From JBDIBB01 sp039812685 (GTDB lineage Bacteria > Acidobacteriota > Vicinamibacteria > Vicinamibacterales > JAFNAJ01), in contig JBDIBB010000020.1 in NCBI GenBank assembly GCA_039812685.1, positions 1 through 42,364 of the forward strand: a stretch of DNA of 42,364 nt, written 5' to 3'. This document shows positions 24,204 through 36,494 of this stretch, piece after piece. Both the position numbers and the translations under genes were made by a program. Below the pieces are notes generated by a model. That model saw nothing but the letters and a program-made list of their open reading frames with translations, ran no database searches and was not told the DNA's origin. Each line of letters begins with the position of its first letter. Within the stretch, counting starts at the first letter, position 1.

Positions 24204-24926
24204 GTGGTGCCCACACCCGAGACGACGGTCCGCGAGATCGTGGCAGACGATTTCCGGGCCGCGAGCGTGTTCGAGAAGTACGGAATCGATTTCTGCTGCG
24301 GGGCGCAGCGCAGCCTCGGTGAGGCCTGTCGCGAACGCGGGCTGACCGTCGATGAGGTGGCGGGCGCGCTGGCCGCCGTCAAGACCGCCGGGGGCCCCGA
24401 GGCGCCGCGGTTCTCCACCTGGGATCCGCCGGCCCTGGTCTCCTACATCGTCGCCAACCACCATGGCTACGTGAAAGCGGCCATCCCGCCGCTGCTCGAG
24501 CACACGCGGAAGATCGAGGCGGTGCACGGCGATCGCCATCCCGAACTGAAGCGTGTGGCGTCGATCTTCGCCGCGGTGGCCGAGGAGATGGACTCCCACA
24601 TGTTCAAGGAGGAGCGCATCCTGTTCCCCTTCATCGTGGAGATGGCCAACGCGGCGGCGGCCGGCCGCCGGATTCCGCCCGCGCCGTTCGGTTCGGTGGA
24701 GAACCCCATCCGGATGATGGAACACGAGCACGACTCGGCGGGCAACGGCATGGCACGCATCAGCGAACTGACCAACGGCTACCAGCCTCCCGAGGATGCG
24801 TGCGGCACGTACCGCGTCTGCCTCGAGGAACTGCGTGCGTTCGAGGCGGACCTGCACCGCCACGTGCACCTCGAGAACAACATCCTGTTTCCCAAGGCCC
24901 GGGCCCTCGAGGCCGCCGGCAACTGA
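24204..24926 (+). CDS. ytfE: Iron-sulphur cluster repair di-iron protein RIC (YtfE/ScdA/DnrN)
   Basis: A 240-residue RIC protein. Start GTG 24204 (or the next GTG at 24207) follows a perfect AAGGAGG. The N-terminal ScdA-type domain (1-65) contains FEKYGIDFCCGAQRSLGEAC with the vicinal cysteines of the family. The hemerythrin-like di-iron domain (about 75-235) supplies His/Glu ligands in NHHGYV, EEMDSHMFKEERILFPFI, MEHEHDSAG and HVHLENNILFPKA. RIC proteins restore Fe-S clusters damaged by nitric oxide or oxidants and can reduce NO. The position just before a nitrate-respiration operon, and the CRP/FNR-like promoter, fit induction during denitrification. It is separated from rrf2 by a strong hairpin, so it is probably its own transcript. 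Confidence 0.93.
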   Translation: MVPTPETTVREIVADDFRAASVFEKYGIDFCCGAQRSLGEACRERGLTVDEVAGALAAVKTAGGPEAPRFSTWDPPALVSYIVANHHGYVKAAIPPLLEHTRKIEAVHGDRHPELKRVASIFAAVAEEMDSHMFKEERILFPFIVEMANAAAAGRRIPPAPFGSVENPIRMMEHEHDSAGNGMARISELTNGYQPPEDACGTYRVCLEELRAFEADLHRHVHLENNILFPKARALEAAGN

Positions 24927-24940
24927 TCCCGGGCGGAATC

Positions 24941-24972
24941 GGCGGACGGCGCGCGCGAGCGCGCCGCCCGCC
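24941..24972 (+). terminator. Strong GC hairpin with GCGA tetraloop after the RIC gene
   Basis: A 14-base left arm (24941-24954) pairs with 24959-24972 at 13 of 14 positions (one A-C mismatch), closed by a GCGA (GNRA) loop. It lies 14 bases after the RIC stop and lacks a T-run. A U-less terminator or 3' stability structure is likely. Confidence 0.5.
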
Positions 24973-25061
24973 GGCGCGGCCTGCCGCGGCGCCGCCCCTG
25001 GCGCGCGGCCACATCGATTGACCACGGACGAGACAGGTTCGCGCTGGCGGCGCTTTTGGGG

Positions 25062-25091
25062 TTGACGCGGCGCTGGAAATAGATAACCTAT
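25062..25091 (+). promoter_or_regulatory. Predicted promoter and dyad operator of the rrf2-nar-act operon
   Basis: TTGACG (25062-25067) and TAACCT (25084-25089), spacing 16, predict a start near 25096, 13 bases before the ATG of rrf2. ATAG-N5-CTAT (25079-25091) is a perfect dyad covering the -10, the expected place for an autorepressing Rrf2 site. No Shine-Dalgarno is visible before the ATG at 25109. Confidence 0.45.
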
Positions 25092-25108
25092 GCATCCACA
25101 AGTCCACA

Positions 25109-25561
25109 ATGATCTCGGCGACGACGAAATACGCGCTTCGTGCCCTGGTTCAGCTGGGCAGTCTGCCGCCGGGGGAGTCCGTGGCTGGTCGCGAACTGGC
25201 TGTGGCCGCCGACATCCCGAAGAACTACCTTGCGAAGATGCTCCAGGTGCTCGCCGGGGCGGGCCTGATTCACGCAGTGCGGGGCGTCGGGGGCGGCTAC
25301 CGGCTGCTGCGTCGGCCCGAGCAGATTTACCTCATCGAAATCATCGAGTTGTTCGACCGCACGTGCAGCCTCGACGAGTGCCTGCTCGACGGCCTGCACC
25401 CCTGCAGTGATGCGACGGGGTGCGCGGCCCACGCGTCGTGGCGTGAGGTGAAGCACGCGTTCCGCACGTTCATCGAGCGCACGACGGTGGCCACGCTGAT
25501 CTCCACGCCAGCGAAGCCCGTGAGCGTGGAACTTCGCCCGACAAGGGAGTCACGCCTGTGA
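25109..25561 (+). CDS. Rrf2-family transcriptional regulator with four-cysteine cluster region
   Basis: A 150-residue Rrf2 protein. The winged helix is at about 1-70: MISATTKYALRALVQL, IPKNYLAKMLQVLAGAGLI, VRGVGGGYRLLRRP. Cys86, Cys91, Cys99 and Cys105 lie in the dimerisation-helix/loop region where IscR, NsrR and RsrR bind an Fe-S cluster, so redox or NO sensing is likely. The spacing differs from E. coli NsrR/IscR, so I do not assign either name. It is the first gene of the nar-act operon, and its stop overlaps the start of narC (GTGA). It probably controls this operon and itself through the dyad over its -10. Confidence 0.88.
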   Translation: MISATTKYALRALVQLGSLPPGESVAGRELAVAADIPKNYLAKMLQVLAGAGLIHAVRGVGGGYRLLRRPEQIYLIEIIELFDRTCSLDECLLDGLHPCSDATGCAAHASWREVKHAFRTFIERTTVATLISTPAKPVSVELRPTRESRL

Positions 25562-26397
25562 TTCGTGTGTCGACCCGCTGGATTCCGGTTGGTCTGCTGC
25601 TGGCGTTCGCCTCGACGGCCGCCGCGCAGGATCCCGCCGACTACTTCCGTCAGAACTGCACGAGCTGCCACACGATCGGTGGCGGCCGCCTCACGGGGCC
25701 CGATCTGAAGGGCATCACCACGCGCCAGGACCGCGCGTGGCTGGTCACCTTCATCCAGAACCCGAAGGCGGTCATCGATGCCGGCGATCCCTACGCGCGG
25801 CAGCTCTTCACCGAGGCGGGCGGTGTGCTGATGCCCGTCCCTCCCGGCATCTCGCCGGCGCTGGCCGACAGCCTGCTCACGATGATCGACGCGGAGTCGG
25901 CGAAGGAGCGCTCCCAGTTCGCCGGCACGGCGATCAGCGACCGGCCGTTCGGGCCCGAGGACGTCGCGCACGGCCTGGCCATCTTCACCGGCGAGCAGCG
26001 TCTGTCGGGTGGCGGGCCGCCGTGTCTCTCCTGCCACAGCGTTGGTGGGGTGGGGGCGATGGGTGGTGGCAAGCTGGGACCGGATCTCACGCTGGCCTAC
26101 GAGCGCCTGAACGGCCGCACGGGGACGGGGGCGTGGCTGGGCGCGCCGGCGACCCCGACGATGCGGATGCTCTTTCGCGACGGGCCCCTGACCACCGCGG
26201 AAATCGAGTCGTTGCTCGCCTTCCTCGAGGACGCCGCCAAACGCCGCGCCGAGGCCGATCCGGTGGCGCCGCTCACGTTCTTCCTGCTCGGACTCGGCGG
26301 TGCGGCCGCGGGCGTCGTCGTCTTCGACCTCGCGTGGCTGGGCCGCTTTCGCAGCGTGCGGCGTCGCATGGTCGACGCCGCCACGCGGAGACACTGA
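25558..26397 (+). CDS. narC: Membrane-anchored dihaem cytochrome c, NarC-like
   Basis: A 279-residue protein starting at GTG 25558 inside the rrf2 stop. Signal peptide: residues 1-24 (LLLAFASTAAAQ). Two haem-c sites: C34-C37-H38 (CTSCH) and C156-C159-H160 (CLSCH), each followed by a glycine-rich loop with G(P)DL. Met ligands are probable in MPVPPGIS (after haem 1) and MRMLF (after haem 2). A transmembrane helix near the C-terminus (about 238-262) leaves the haem domains in the periplasm. The order cytochrome-narG-narH-narJ-narI matches the Thermus narCGHJI arrangement, where NarC is a dihaem cytochrome tied to the nitrate reductase. Here it may exchange electrons between NarI and ACIII or soluble cytochromes; this is inference. 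Confidence 0.85.
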   Translation: MIRVSTRWIPVGLLLAFASTAAAQDPADYFRQNCTSCHTIGGGRLTGPDLKGITTRQDRAWLVTFIQNPKAVIDAGDPYARQLFTEAGGVLMPVPPGISPALADSLLTMIDAESAKERSQFAGTAISDRPFGPEDVAHGLAIFTGEQRLSGGGPPCLSCHSVGGVGAMGGGKLGPDLTLAYERLNGRTGTGAWLGAPATPTMRMLFRDGPLTTAEIESLLAFLEDAAKRRAEADPVAPLTFFLLGLGGAAAGVVVFDLAWLGRFRSVRRRMVDAATRRH

Positions 26398-26399
26398 CG

Positions 26400-30047
<3,648 letters not shown>

Positions 30048-30065
30048 GAGATAGAGACGACACCC

Positions 30066-31555
<1,490 letters not shown>

Positions 31556-31559
<4 letters not shown>

Positions 31560-32095
31560 GCGCGCCCGTCCGCGATCTGCTGGCCGGCCTCGGCGGCCTG
31601 CTCACCTACCCGGACGAGCAGTACGGCCGCGATCTCGACGCGCTCGTCACAGCGACGGCTGGCCTCGACCCCGAGGCGGGCGCCGAACTGGCCGGTTTCG
31701 CCGCGTTCATCGCCGGGATCCCGGTGACGGGCCTGCAGGAAGCCTTCACGCAGACCTTCGACCTCAACCCGGTCTGCGCCCTCGAGGTGGGCTGGCAGCT
31801 CTTCGGCGAGGAGTACGAACGCGGCGCGTTCCTCGTTCACGCGCGGCAACTGCTGCGCGATCACGGGATCCAGGAGACCGGGGAACTGCCCGATCACCTC
31901 TCGTCGATGCTCGCGCTGCTGCCGCGGCTGCCCGTGGAGCACGCGCACAAGGTCGCCGCCGACGCGCTCGTACCGGCCGTCGGCAAGATGGCCACCGCCA
32001 TCGAGGCGTCCACCAGCCCGTTCCGTCCGCTGGTCCGCGTCATCGCGCGGATGCTGGCGGTGGCGGCAGAGCGTTCGGAGGTCGTCCATGCTTAG
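31556..32095 (+). CDS. narJ: Nitrate reductase assembly chaperone NarJ
   Basis: A 179-residue NarJ/TorD-family chaperone. Characteristic parts are LLAGLGGLLTYPDEQYGRDL at the N-terminus (Tyr-Pro after a Leu-rich helix), LQEAFTQTFDLNPVCALEVGWQLFGEEYERGAFLV (about residues 61-95) and DELPDHL-like GELPDHLSSML. NarJ binds the apo NarG N-terminus and permits molybdenum cofactor and FS0 insertion; it is not part of the final enzyme. It starts at the GTG overlapping the narH stop and its end overlaps narI by 8 bases, so all three are translationally coupled. Confidence 0.93.
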
Positions 32096-32786
32096 CGTCG
32101 TCGGCTATCTCAACTGGGCGCTGTTCGGCGCGCTGCCGTACGTGGCGATGTTCATCTTCTTCCTGGTGACCATCCAGCGCTACCGGGGCGCGGCGTTCAC
32201 CTACTCGAGCCTCTCCTCGCAACTGCTGGAGAACCGCCAGCACTTCTACGGGCTCGTGCTGTTCCACTACGGGATCATCATCGTGCTCACGGCGCACGTC
32301 GTGGCGTTCTTCCTGCCGTCGTGGGTGCTGGCCTGGAACAGCCGGCCGCTGCGTCTGTACGTGCTCGAGGTCTCGGGCCTGATCTTCGGCCTGATGAGCC
32401 TGATCGGGATCGCGCTGATCATCGTGCGCCGCGTCGGCGTGCCCCGGGTCAAGGCCGTCACCAGCCCCGTCGACTGGCTGGTGCTGGCGATGCTCGCGCT
32501 CCAGGTGTTCAGCGGCGTCTACGTCGCCATCGCGTACCCGTGGGGTTCGTCGTGGTTCTCCTCGATCGCGGCGCCCTACCTGTGGTCGCTCGTCCGGCTC
32601 GCGCCCGACCTGCAGGCGGTGGCGGAGTTCCCGCTGTTCGTCAAGCTGCACATCGTCAACGCCTTCGCGTTGATTCTGCTGTTCCCCTTCACGCGCCTGG
32701 TGCACATCCTGGTCGTGCCCAACCCCTACCTGTGGCGGCGTCCGCAGGTGGTACGCTGGTACCGGCGCCCGGCGTCCGCCGCGTGA
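32088..32786 (+). CDS. narI: Respiratory nitrate reductase gamma subunit NarI
   Basis: A 232-residue dihaem b membrane subunit with five predicted helices. All four haem ligands of E. coli NarI have counterparts: His60 and His70 (FHYGIIIVLTAH, 10 apart) and a C-terminal pair in KLHIVNAF and RLVHIL (18 apart). NarI oxidises quinol at the periplasmic side and anchors NarGH. The start ATG 32088 lies inside the narJ end. Haem ligands and helices are complete, so this Nar can act as an ordinary quinol:nitrate oxidoreductase irrespective of the neighbouring NarC and ACIII. Confidence 0.95.
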   Translation: MLSVVGYLNWALFGALPYVAMFIFFLVTIQRYRGAAFTYSSLSSQLLENRQHFYGLVLFHYGIIIVLTAHVVAFFLPSWVLAWNSRPLRLYVLEVSGLIFGLMSLIGIALIIVRRVGVPRVKAVTSPVDWLVLAMLALQVFSGVYVAIAYPWGSSWFSSIAAPYLWSLVRLAPDLQAVAEFPLFVKLHIVNAFALILLFPFTRLVHILVVPNPYLWRRPQVVRWYRRPASAA

Positions 32787-32793
32787 GGCCGCG

Positions 32794-33447
32794 ATGAAGA
32801 GCTACGTCGTTGCCGCGCTGCTCGCCGTGGGCCTGGGCTACAACCTGCTCGCCGTGACGCCGCGAATTGCCAACTGGCGGCTGCCTGGCGACAACCAGGA
32901 CTACGAGCCGATTCAGCCCATCGCCTACTCGCACCGCCTGCACGCCGGCGAGATGCAGATCCCGTGTCTGTACTGCCACTTCGCCGCCGAGAAAAGCCGT
33001 CACGCGGGCATCCCGCCGGCCAACGTGTGCATGAACTGCCACAAGTCGGTCACCGCGACGCTCGGGGCGGTCAGGGCCGAGGACGAGGCCGCCACCGCCG
33101 AGAACCGCCGGCCCCGCCGCGTGATGAGCGCCGAACTCACCAAGCTCTACACCGCGCTCGGGCTCGACGACCAGCTCGCGCCGGCCGCCGGGGCGCATCC
33201 CTCGCCCGTGCGCTGGGTGCAGGTGCACCGGCTGCCCGACTTCGTGTACTTCGACCACCGCCCGCACGTGGCGGCCGGCGTCACCTGCCAGACCTGTCAC
33301 GGGCCCATCGAGACCATGGAGCGCGTGCGGCAGACGACGTCGCTCTCGATGGGATGGTGCGTGAACTGCCACCGCACCGTGAACCAGACCGGAGTGGCCG
33401 GCCGCCGGGTGAACGCGTCGACCGACTGCTCCACCTGTCACTACTGA
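32794..33447 (+). CDS. actA: ACIII pentahaem cytochrome c subunit ActA
   Basis: A 217-residue multihaem cytochrome with an N-terminal membrane helix (YVVAALLAVGLGYNLLAV). It has five CxxCH sites beginning at Cys58, Cys79, Cys165, Cys189 and Cys212 (CLYCH, CMNCH, CQTCH, CVNCH, CSTCH), the haem number of ActA in characterised ACIII. Phrases such as YSHRLHAGEMQIPCLYCHF (19 residues) and HAGIPPANVCMNCH are typical of the family. It lies in the periplasm, receiving electrons from ActB Fe-S clusters and passing them on to ActE or external acceptors. It starts 7 bases after narI and 2 bases before actB, which places the Act genes in the nar operon. Confidence 0.93.
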   Translation: MKSYVVAALLAVGLGYNLLAVTPRIANWRLPGDNQDYEPIQPIAYSHRLHAGEMQIPCLYCHFAAEKSRHAGIPPANVCMNCHKSVTATLGAVRAEDEAATAENRRPRRVMSAELTKLYTALGLDDQLAPAAGAHPSPVRWVQVHRLPDFVYFDHRPHVAAGVTCQTCHGPIETMERVRQTTSLSMGWCVNCHRTVNQTGVAGRRVNASTDCSTCHY

Positions 33448-33449
33448 CG

Positions 33450-36400
33450 ATGGCCAACGAATCTCCACGGCGCTACTGGCGATCGCTCGAGGAGCGCGCG
33501 CCCGACGATGCGTTCCGCGAGGCGGCCGCCGACGAGTTCCCGCCGGCGCCCGAACAGACGGCGACCCTGTTCGGGCGTCGCGGCTTCCTGCAGGCGGCGG
33601 GCTTCACGCTGGCCGGCGCGGTGTCGGCCGGGTGCCAGCGTGCCCCGGTCCGCTACGCGCTGCCGTTTGCCAACGAGCCCGAGACGGTCACGCCGGGTCG
33701 GTCGCTCTGGTACGCCTCCACGTGCAGTGCGTGCGAGGCCGGATGCGGCGTGCTCGTGAAGGTGCGCGACGGACGGCCGATCAAGATCGAGGGCAATCCC
33801 GAGCATCCGTTGAGCCGGGGGGGCGTGTGCGCGGCCGGTCAGGCTGCCGTGCTCGGGCTGTACGACAGCCAGCGCTTCACCGGACCGCGGCGCGGCGGCG
33901 CCGACGCCACGTGGGAGCAGGTCGACGCCGACGTGCTCGCCCGCCTGGCGGCGATTCGCGCCTCGGGCGGGGCGGTGCGCGTGCTCTCGCAGACGATCAC
34001 CAGCCCTGCGCTGCAGGCGGCCATCGACCGGTTCCTCACCGGGTTCGCCGACGGCCGCCATGTGGTCTACGACGCGCTGTCGGCGTCGGGCGTGCTCGAT
34101 GCGCACGCGCGCACGCACGGCCGGCGCGTGCTGCCGCGCTACGCACTGGAGCGCGCCAGCGTCCTGGTCGGTATCGATGCGGACTTCCTCGGCACCTGGG
34201 TGTCGCCCGTGGAGTTCACGCGCGGCTACCGCGAGGCCAGATCCCTCGAGGGCGACCCGCCGCGCTGCTCCTACCACGTGCAGTTCGAGGGTCGGCTCTC
34301 GCTCACCGGCACCAAGGCCGACCTGCGGGTCCGCATCCTTCCCGAGGACGAGCCGCGGGTCATCGAGCAGCTCGTGGCGCGCGTCGCGGCGAAGGCCGGC
34401 GTCGCCTTCGAGGCGCGCGGCGGGGCGCCGGCTGTTGACGGCGCGGTGCTCGACGACCTGGCCGCCAGGCTCTGGGCCGCGCGCGGCGAGAGCCTCGTGA
34501 TGGCGGGCACCCCGGATCTGGCCGCCCAGGTGCTGGTGAACTATCTCAACCAGTTGCTGGGCAACTACGGCCACACCATCGACCTCGAGCGTCCCTCGCG
34601 CCAGCGCCGCGGCGAGGATGCCGCGATCGAACGTCTCGCCGGTGAGTTGCGGGCCGGTTCGGTGGCCGCGCTCGTCGTGCTCCGGGCCAATCCGGTCTAC
34701 GAGTTGCCGGCCGTTCACGAGTTCGCGACCCTCGTGCCGCGCGCGGGCCTGGTGGTGAGCCTCGCACAGGCGCCGGACGAGACCTCCGCGCTGGCCGCCA
34801 TCGTCTGTCCGGACCACCATGCCCTCGAGTCCTGGGGCGATGCCGAGCCGGTCGACGGGCTGGCGGCGGTGGTGCAGCCCGCCATCCGGCCGCTCGCGAA
34901 CACGCGGGCGGCGATCGAAACCTTCGCGCGATGGTCGGGTCAGGACGCGACGGCGCTCGACCTCGTGCGCGCGCACTGGCAGCAGGCGGTGTTCCAGCGC
35001 AGTGGCGCCGGCGAGGGGTTCGACGCGTTCTGGGATCGCGTCGTCCACGACGGGTTCACGGTGCTGGGGGCCCCGTCGGGTCAGCCGGCCGCCTTCAGCG
35101 ATGGCGCCGTGACGCCGCTGCCGGCGAGCGAGCGCCAGGGTGACGGCTTCGCGCTCGTGCTGCACCCGACGACCGCGCTGCTCGACGGGCGGCACGCGCA
35201 CAACCCGTGGCTGCAGGAGCTGCCCGATCCGATCACGAAGATCACCTGGGACAACGTCGCCGCGCTGGCGCCGGCCGCCGCCGAGCGGCTGGGCGTGACC
35301 TCCGGCGACCTCGTCGAGATTGCCTCCCCCGATGGCTCAGGTCAGCCGCCGCTCGTGCTGCCCGTGCACGTCCAGCCCGGCCAGCACGAGGGCGTGCTCG
35401 CCGTCGCGCTCGGCTACGGCCGGGCCGGCACCGAGCGGTTCGCCGACATCGGCCCGCGCTGGCTCGACGCGCAGCCGGGGGTGGGCCCCAACGGACGCGT
35501 CGGGGTGAACCTCGCGCCCTGGCTCATCACGCGCGGCGGGCTGGTGCACGCCTCGGCCCGGCGCGTCACGATATCGCGGCTTCCCGGCCGCTACGAACTG
35601 GCGACCACGCAGCATCACCACTCCATCAACGAACCGCGTTCGGTCTCGTCGGCCGGCGCGCGTCCCCTCGTCGTCGAGACGAGCCTCTCCCTCCTTCGAT
35701 CGTCGGCCGACCAGGAACTGGCGCCCCATCCGCGCTACGAGTCCTGGTGGCCCGACGATCATCCCACCGGTGGCCCCCGGTGGGGAATGGTAGTTGACCT
35801 CAGTGCCTGTACAGGCTGTTCGGCCTGCGTGGTCGCCTGTCAGGCCGAAAACAACATCCCGGTGGTCGGACGCGACGAGGTCCGGCGCCAGCGCGAGATG
35901 CACTGGATGCGCATCGACCGCTACTTCACCGACGCCGCCGACGATGTCGACGTGGTGCACCAGCCGATGCTGTGCCAGCACTGCGCCAACGCCTCGTGCG
36001 AGTCGGTGTGCCCGGTGCTCGCCACCGTGCACAGCAGCGAGGGGCTCAACGAGCAGGTCTACAACCGCTGCGTCGGCACCCGCTACTGCGCCAACAACTG
36101 TGCCTACAAGGTGCGGCGCTTCAACTGGTTCAACTACGCGCATCCCAGCGAGCGCGAGAACCTCGTGCTCAACCCGGACGTGACGGTCCGGACGCGCGGC
36201 GTGATGGAGAAGTGCTCCTTCTGCGTCCAGCGCATCCACGAGGCGCGGACCGAGGCGCGGCGCCGGAACGTCCCGCTCGCCGACGGCGACGTGCAGCCGG
36301 CCTGCGGGCAGTCGTGCCCGGCCCGGGCCATCACCTTCGGCGATCTCAACGATCCGAAGAGCCGCGTGGCGACGCTGGCGCGCAGCCAGCGCTTCTTCCG

Positions 36401-36494
36401 CGTGCTCGAGGAACTCGACCTGCGCACCAGCGTCGGCTACCTGTCCGTCGTCCGCAACCGCGAGGCGACGTCTCCCGAGGCGCACCATGGCTGA
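33450..36494 (+). CDS. actB: ACIII iron-sulphur subunit ActB (molybdoenzyme-like domain fused to ferredoxin-like domain)
   Basis: A 1014-residue fused ActB. The N-terminus has a twin-arginine motif (RRGFLQAAGF) and a lipobox-like AGC, suggesting Tat export to the periplasmic face. The B1 part (about 85-770) is a molybdopterin-oxidoreductase-like domain that, unusually, keeps Cys92-Cys95-Cys99-Cys127 (CX2CX3CX27C), the usual [4Fe-4S] motif of that superfamily. The B2 part (from Cys787, CTGCSACVVAC) has four cysteine groups: CQHCANASCESVCP, CVGTRYCANNC and EKCSFCVQRI with PACGQSCP, for three [4Fe-4S] and one [3Fe-4S] clusters. ActB conducts electrons from the quinol site (ActC) to the haems. 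Its stop overlaps actC by 8 bases. Confidence 0.93.
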   Translation: MANESPRRYWRSLEERAPDDAFREAAADEFPPAPEQTATLFGRRGFLQAAGFTLAGAVSAGCQRAPVRYALPFANEPETVTPGRSLWYASTCSACEAGCGVLVKVRDGRPIKIEGNPEHPLSRGGVCAAGQAAVLGLYDSQRFTGPRRGGADATWEQVDADVLARLAAIRASGGAVRVLSQTITSPALQAAIDRFLTGFADGRHVVYDALSASGVLDAHARTHGRRVLPRYALERASVLVGIDADFLGTWVSPVEFTRGYREARSLEGDPPRCSYHVQFEGRLSLTGTKADLRVRILPEDEPRVIEQLVARVAAKAGVAFEARGGAPAVDGAVLDDLAARLWAARGESLVMAGTPDLAAQVLVNYLNQLLGNYGHTIDLERPSRQRRGEDAAIERLAGELRAGSVAALVVLRANPVYELPAVHEFATLVPRAGLVVSLAQAPDETSALAAIVCPDHHALESWGDAEPVDGLAAVVQPAIRPLANTRAAIETFARWSGQDATALDLVRAHWQQAVFQRSGAGEGFDAFWDRVVHDGFTVLGAPSGQPAAFSDGAVTPLPASERQGDGFALVLHPTTALLDGRHAHNPWLQELPDPITKITWDNVAALAPAAAERLGVTSGDLVEIASPDGSGQPPLVLPVHVQPGQHEGVLAVALGYGRAGTERFADIGPRWLDAQPGVGPNGRVGVNLAPWLITRGGLVHASARRVTISRLPGRYELATTQHHHSINEPRSVSSAGARPLVVETSLSLLRSSADQELAPHPRYESWWPDDHPTGGPRWGMVVDLSACTGCSACVVACQAENNIPVVGRDEVRRQREMHWMRIDRYFTDAADDVDVVHQPMLCQHCANASCESVCPVLATVHSSEGLNEQVYNRCVGTRYCANNCAYKVRRFNWFNYAHPSERENLVLNPDVTVRTRGVMEKCSFCVQRIHEARTEARRRNVPLADGDVQPACGQSCPARAITFGDLNDPKSRVATLARSQRFFRVLEELDLRTSVGYLSVVRNREATSPEAHHG

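Noticed and set aside
33450..36494. ActB as a polysulphide, thiosulphate or tetrathionate reductase (fused molybdoenzyme plus ferredoxin)
   Set aside because: The neighbours are a pentahaem ActA, two NrfD proteins, ActD and a monohaem ActE in canonical order, which identifies ACIII.
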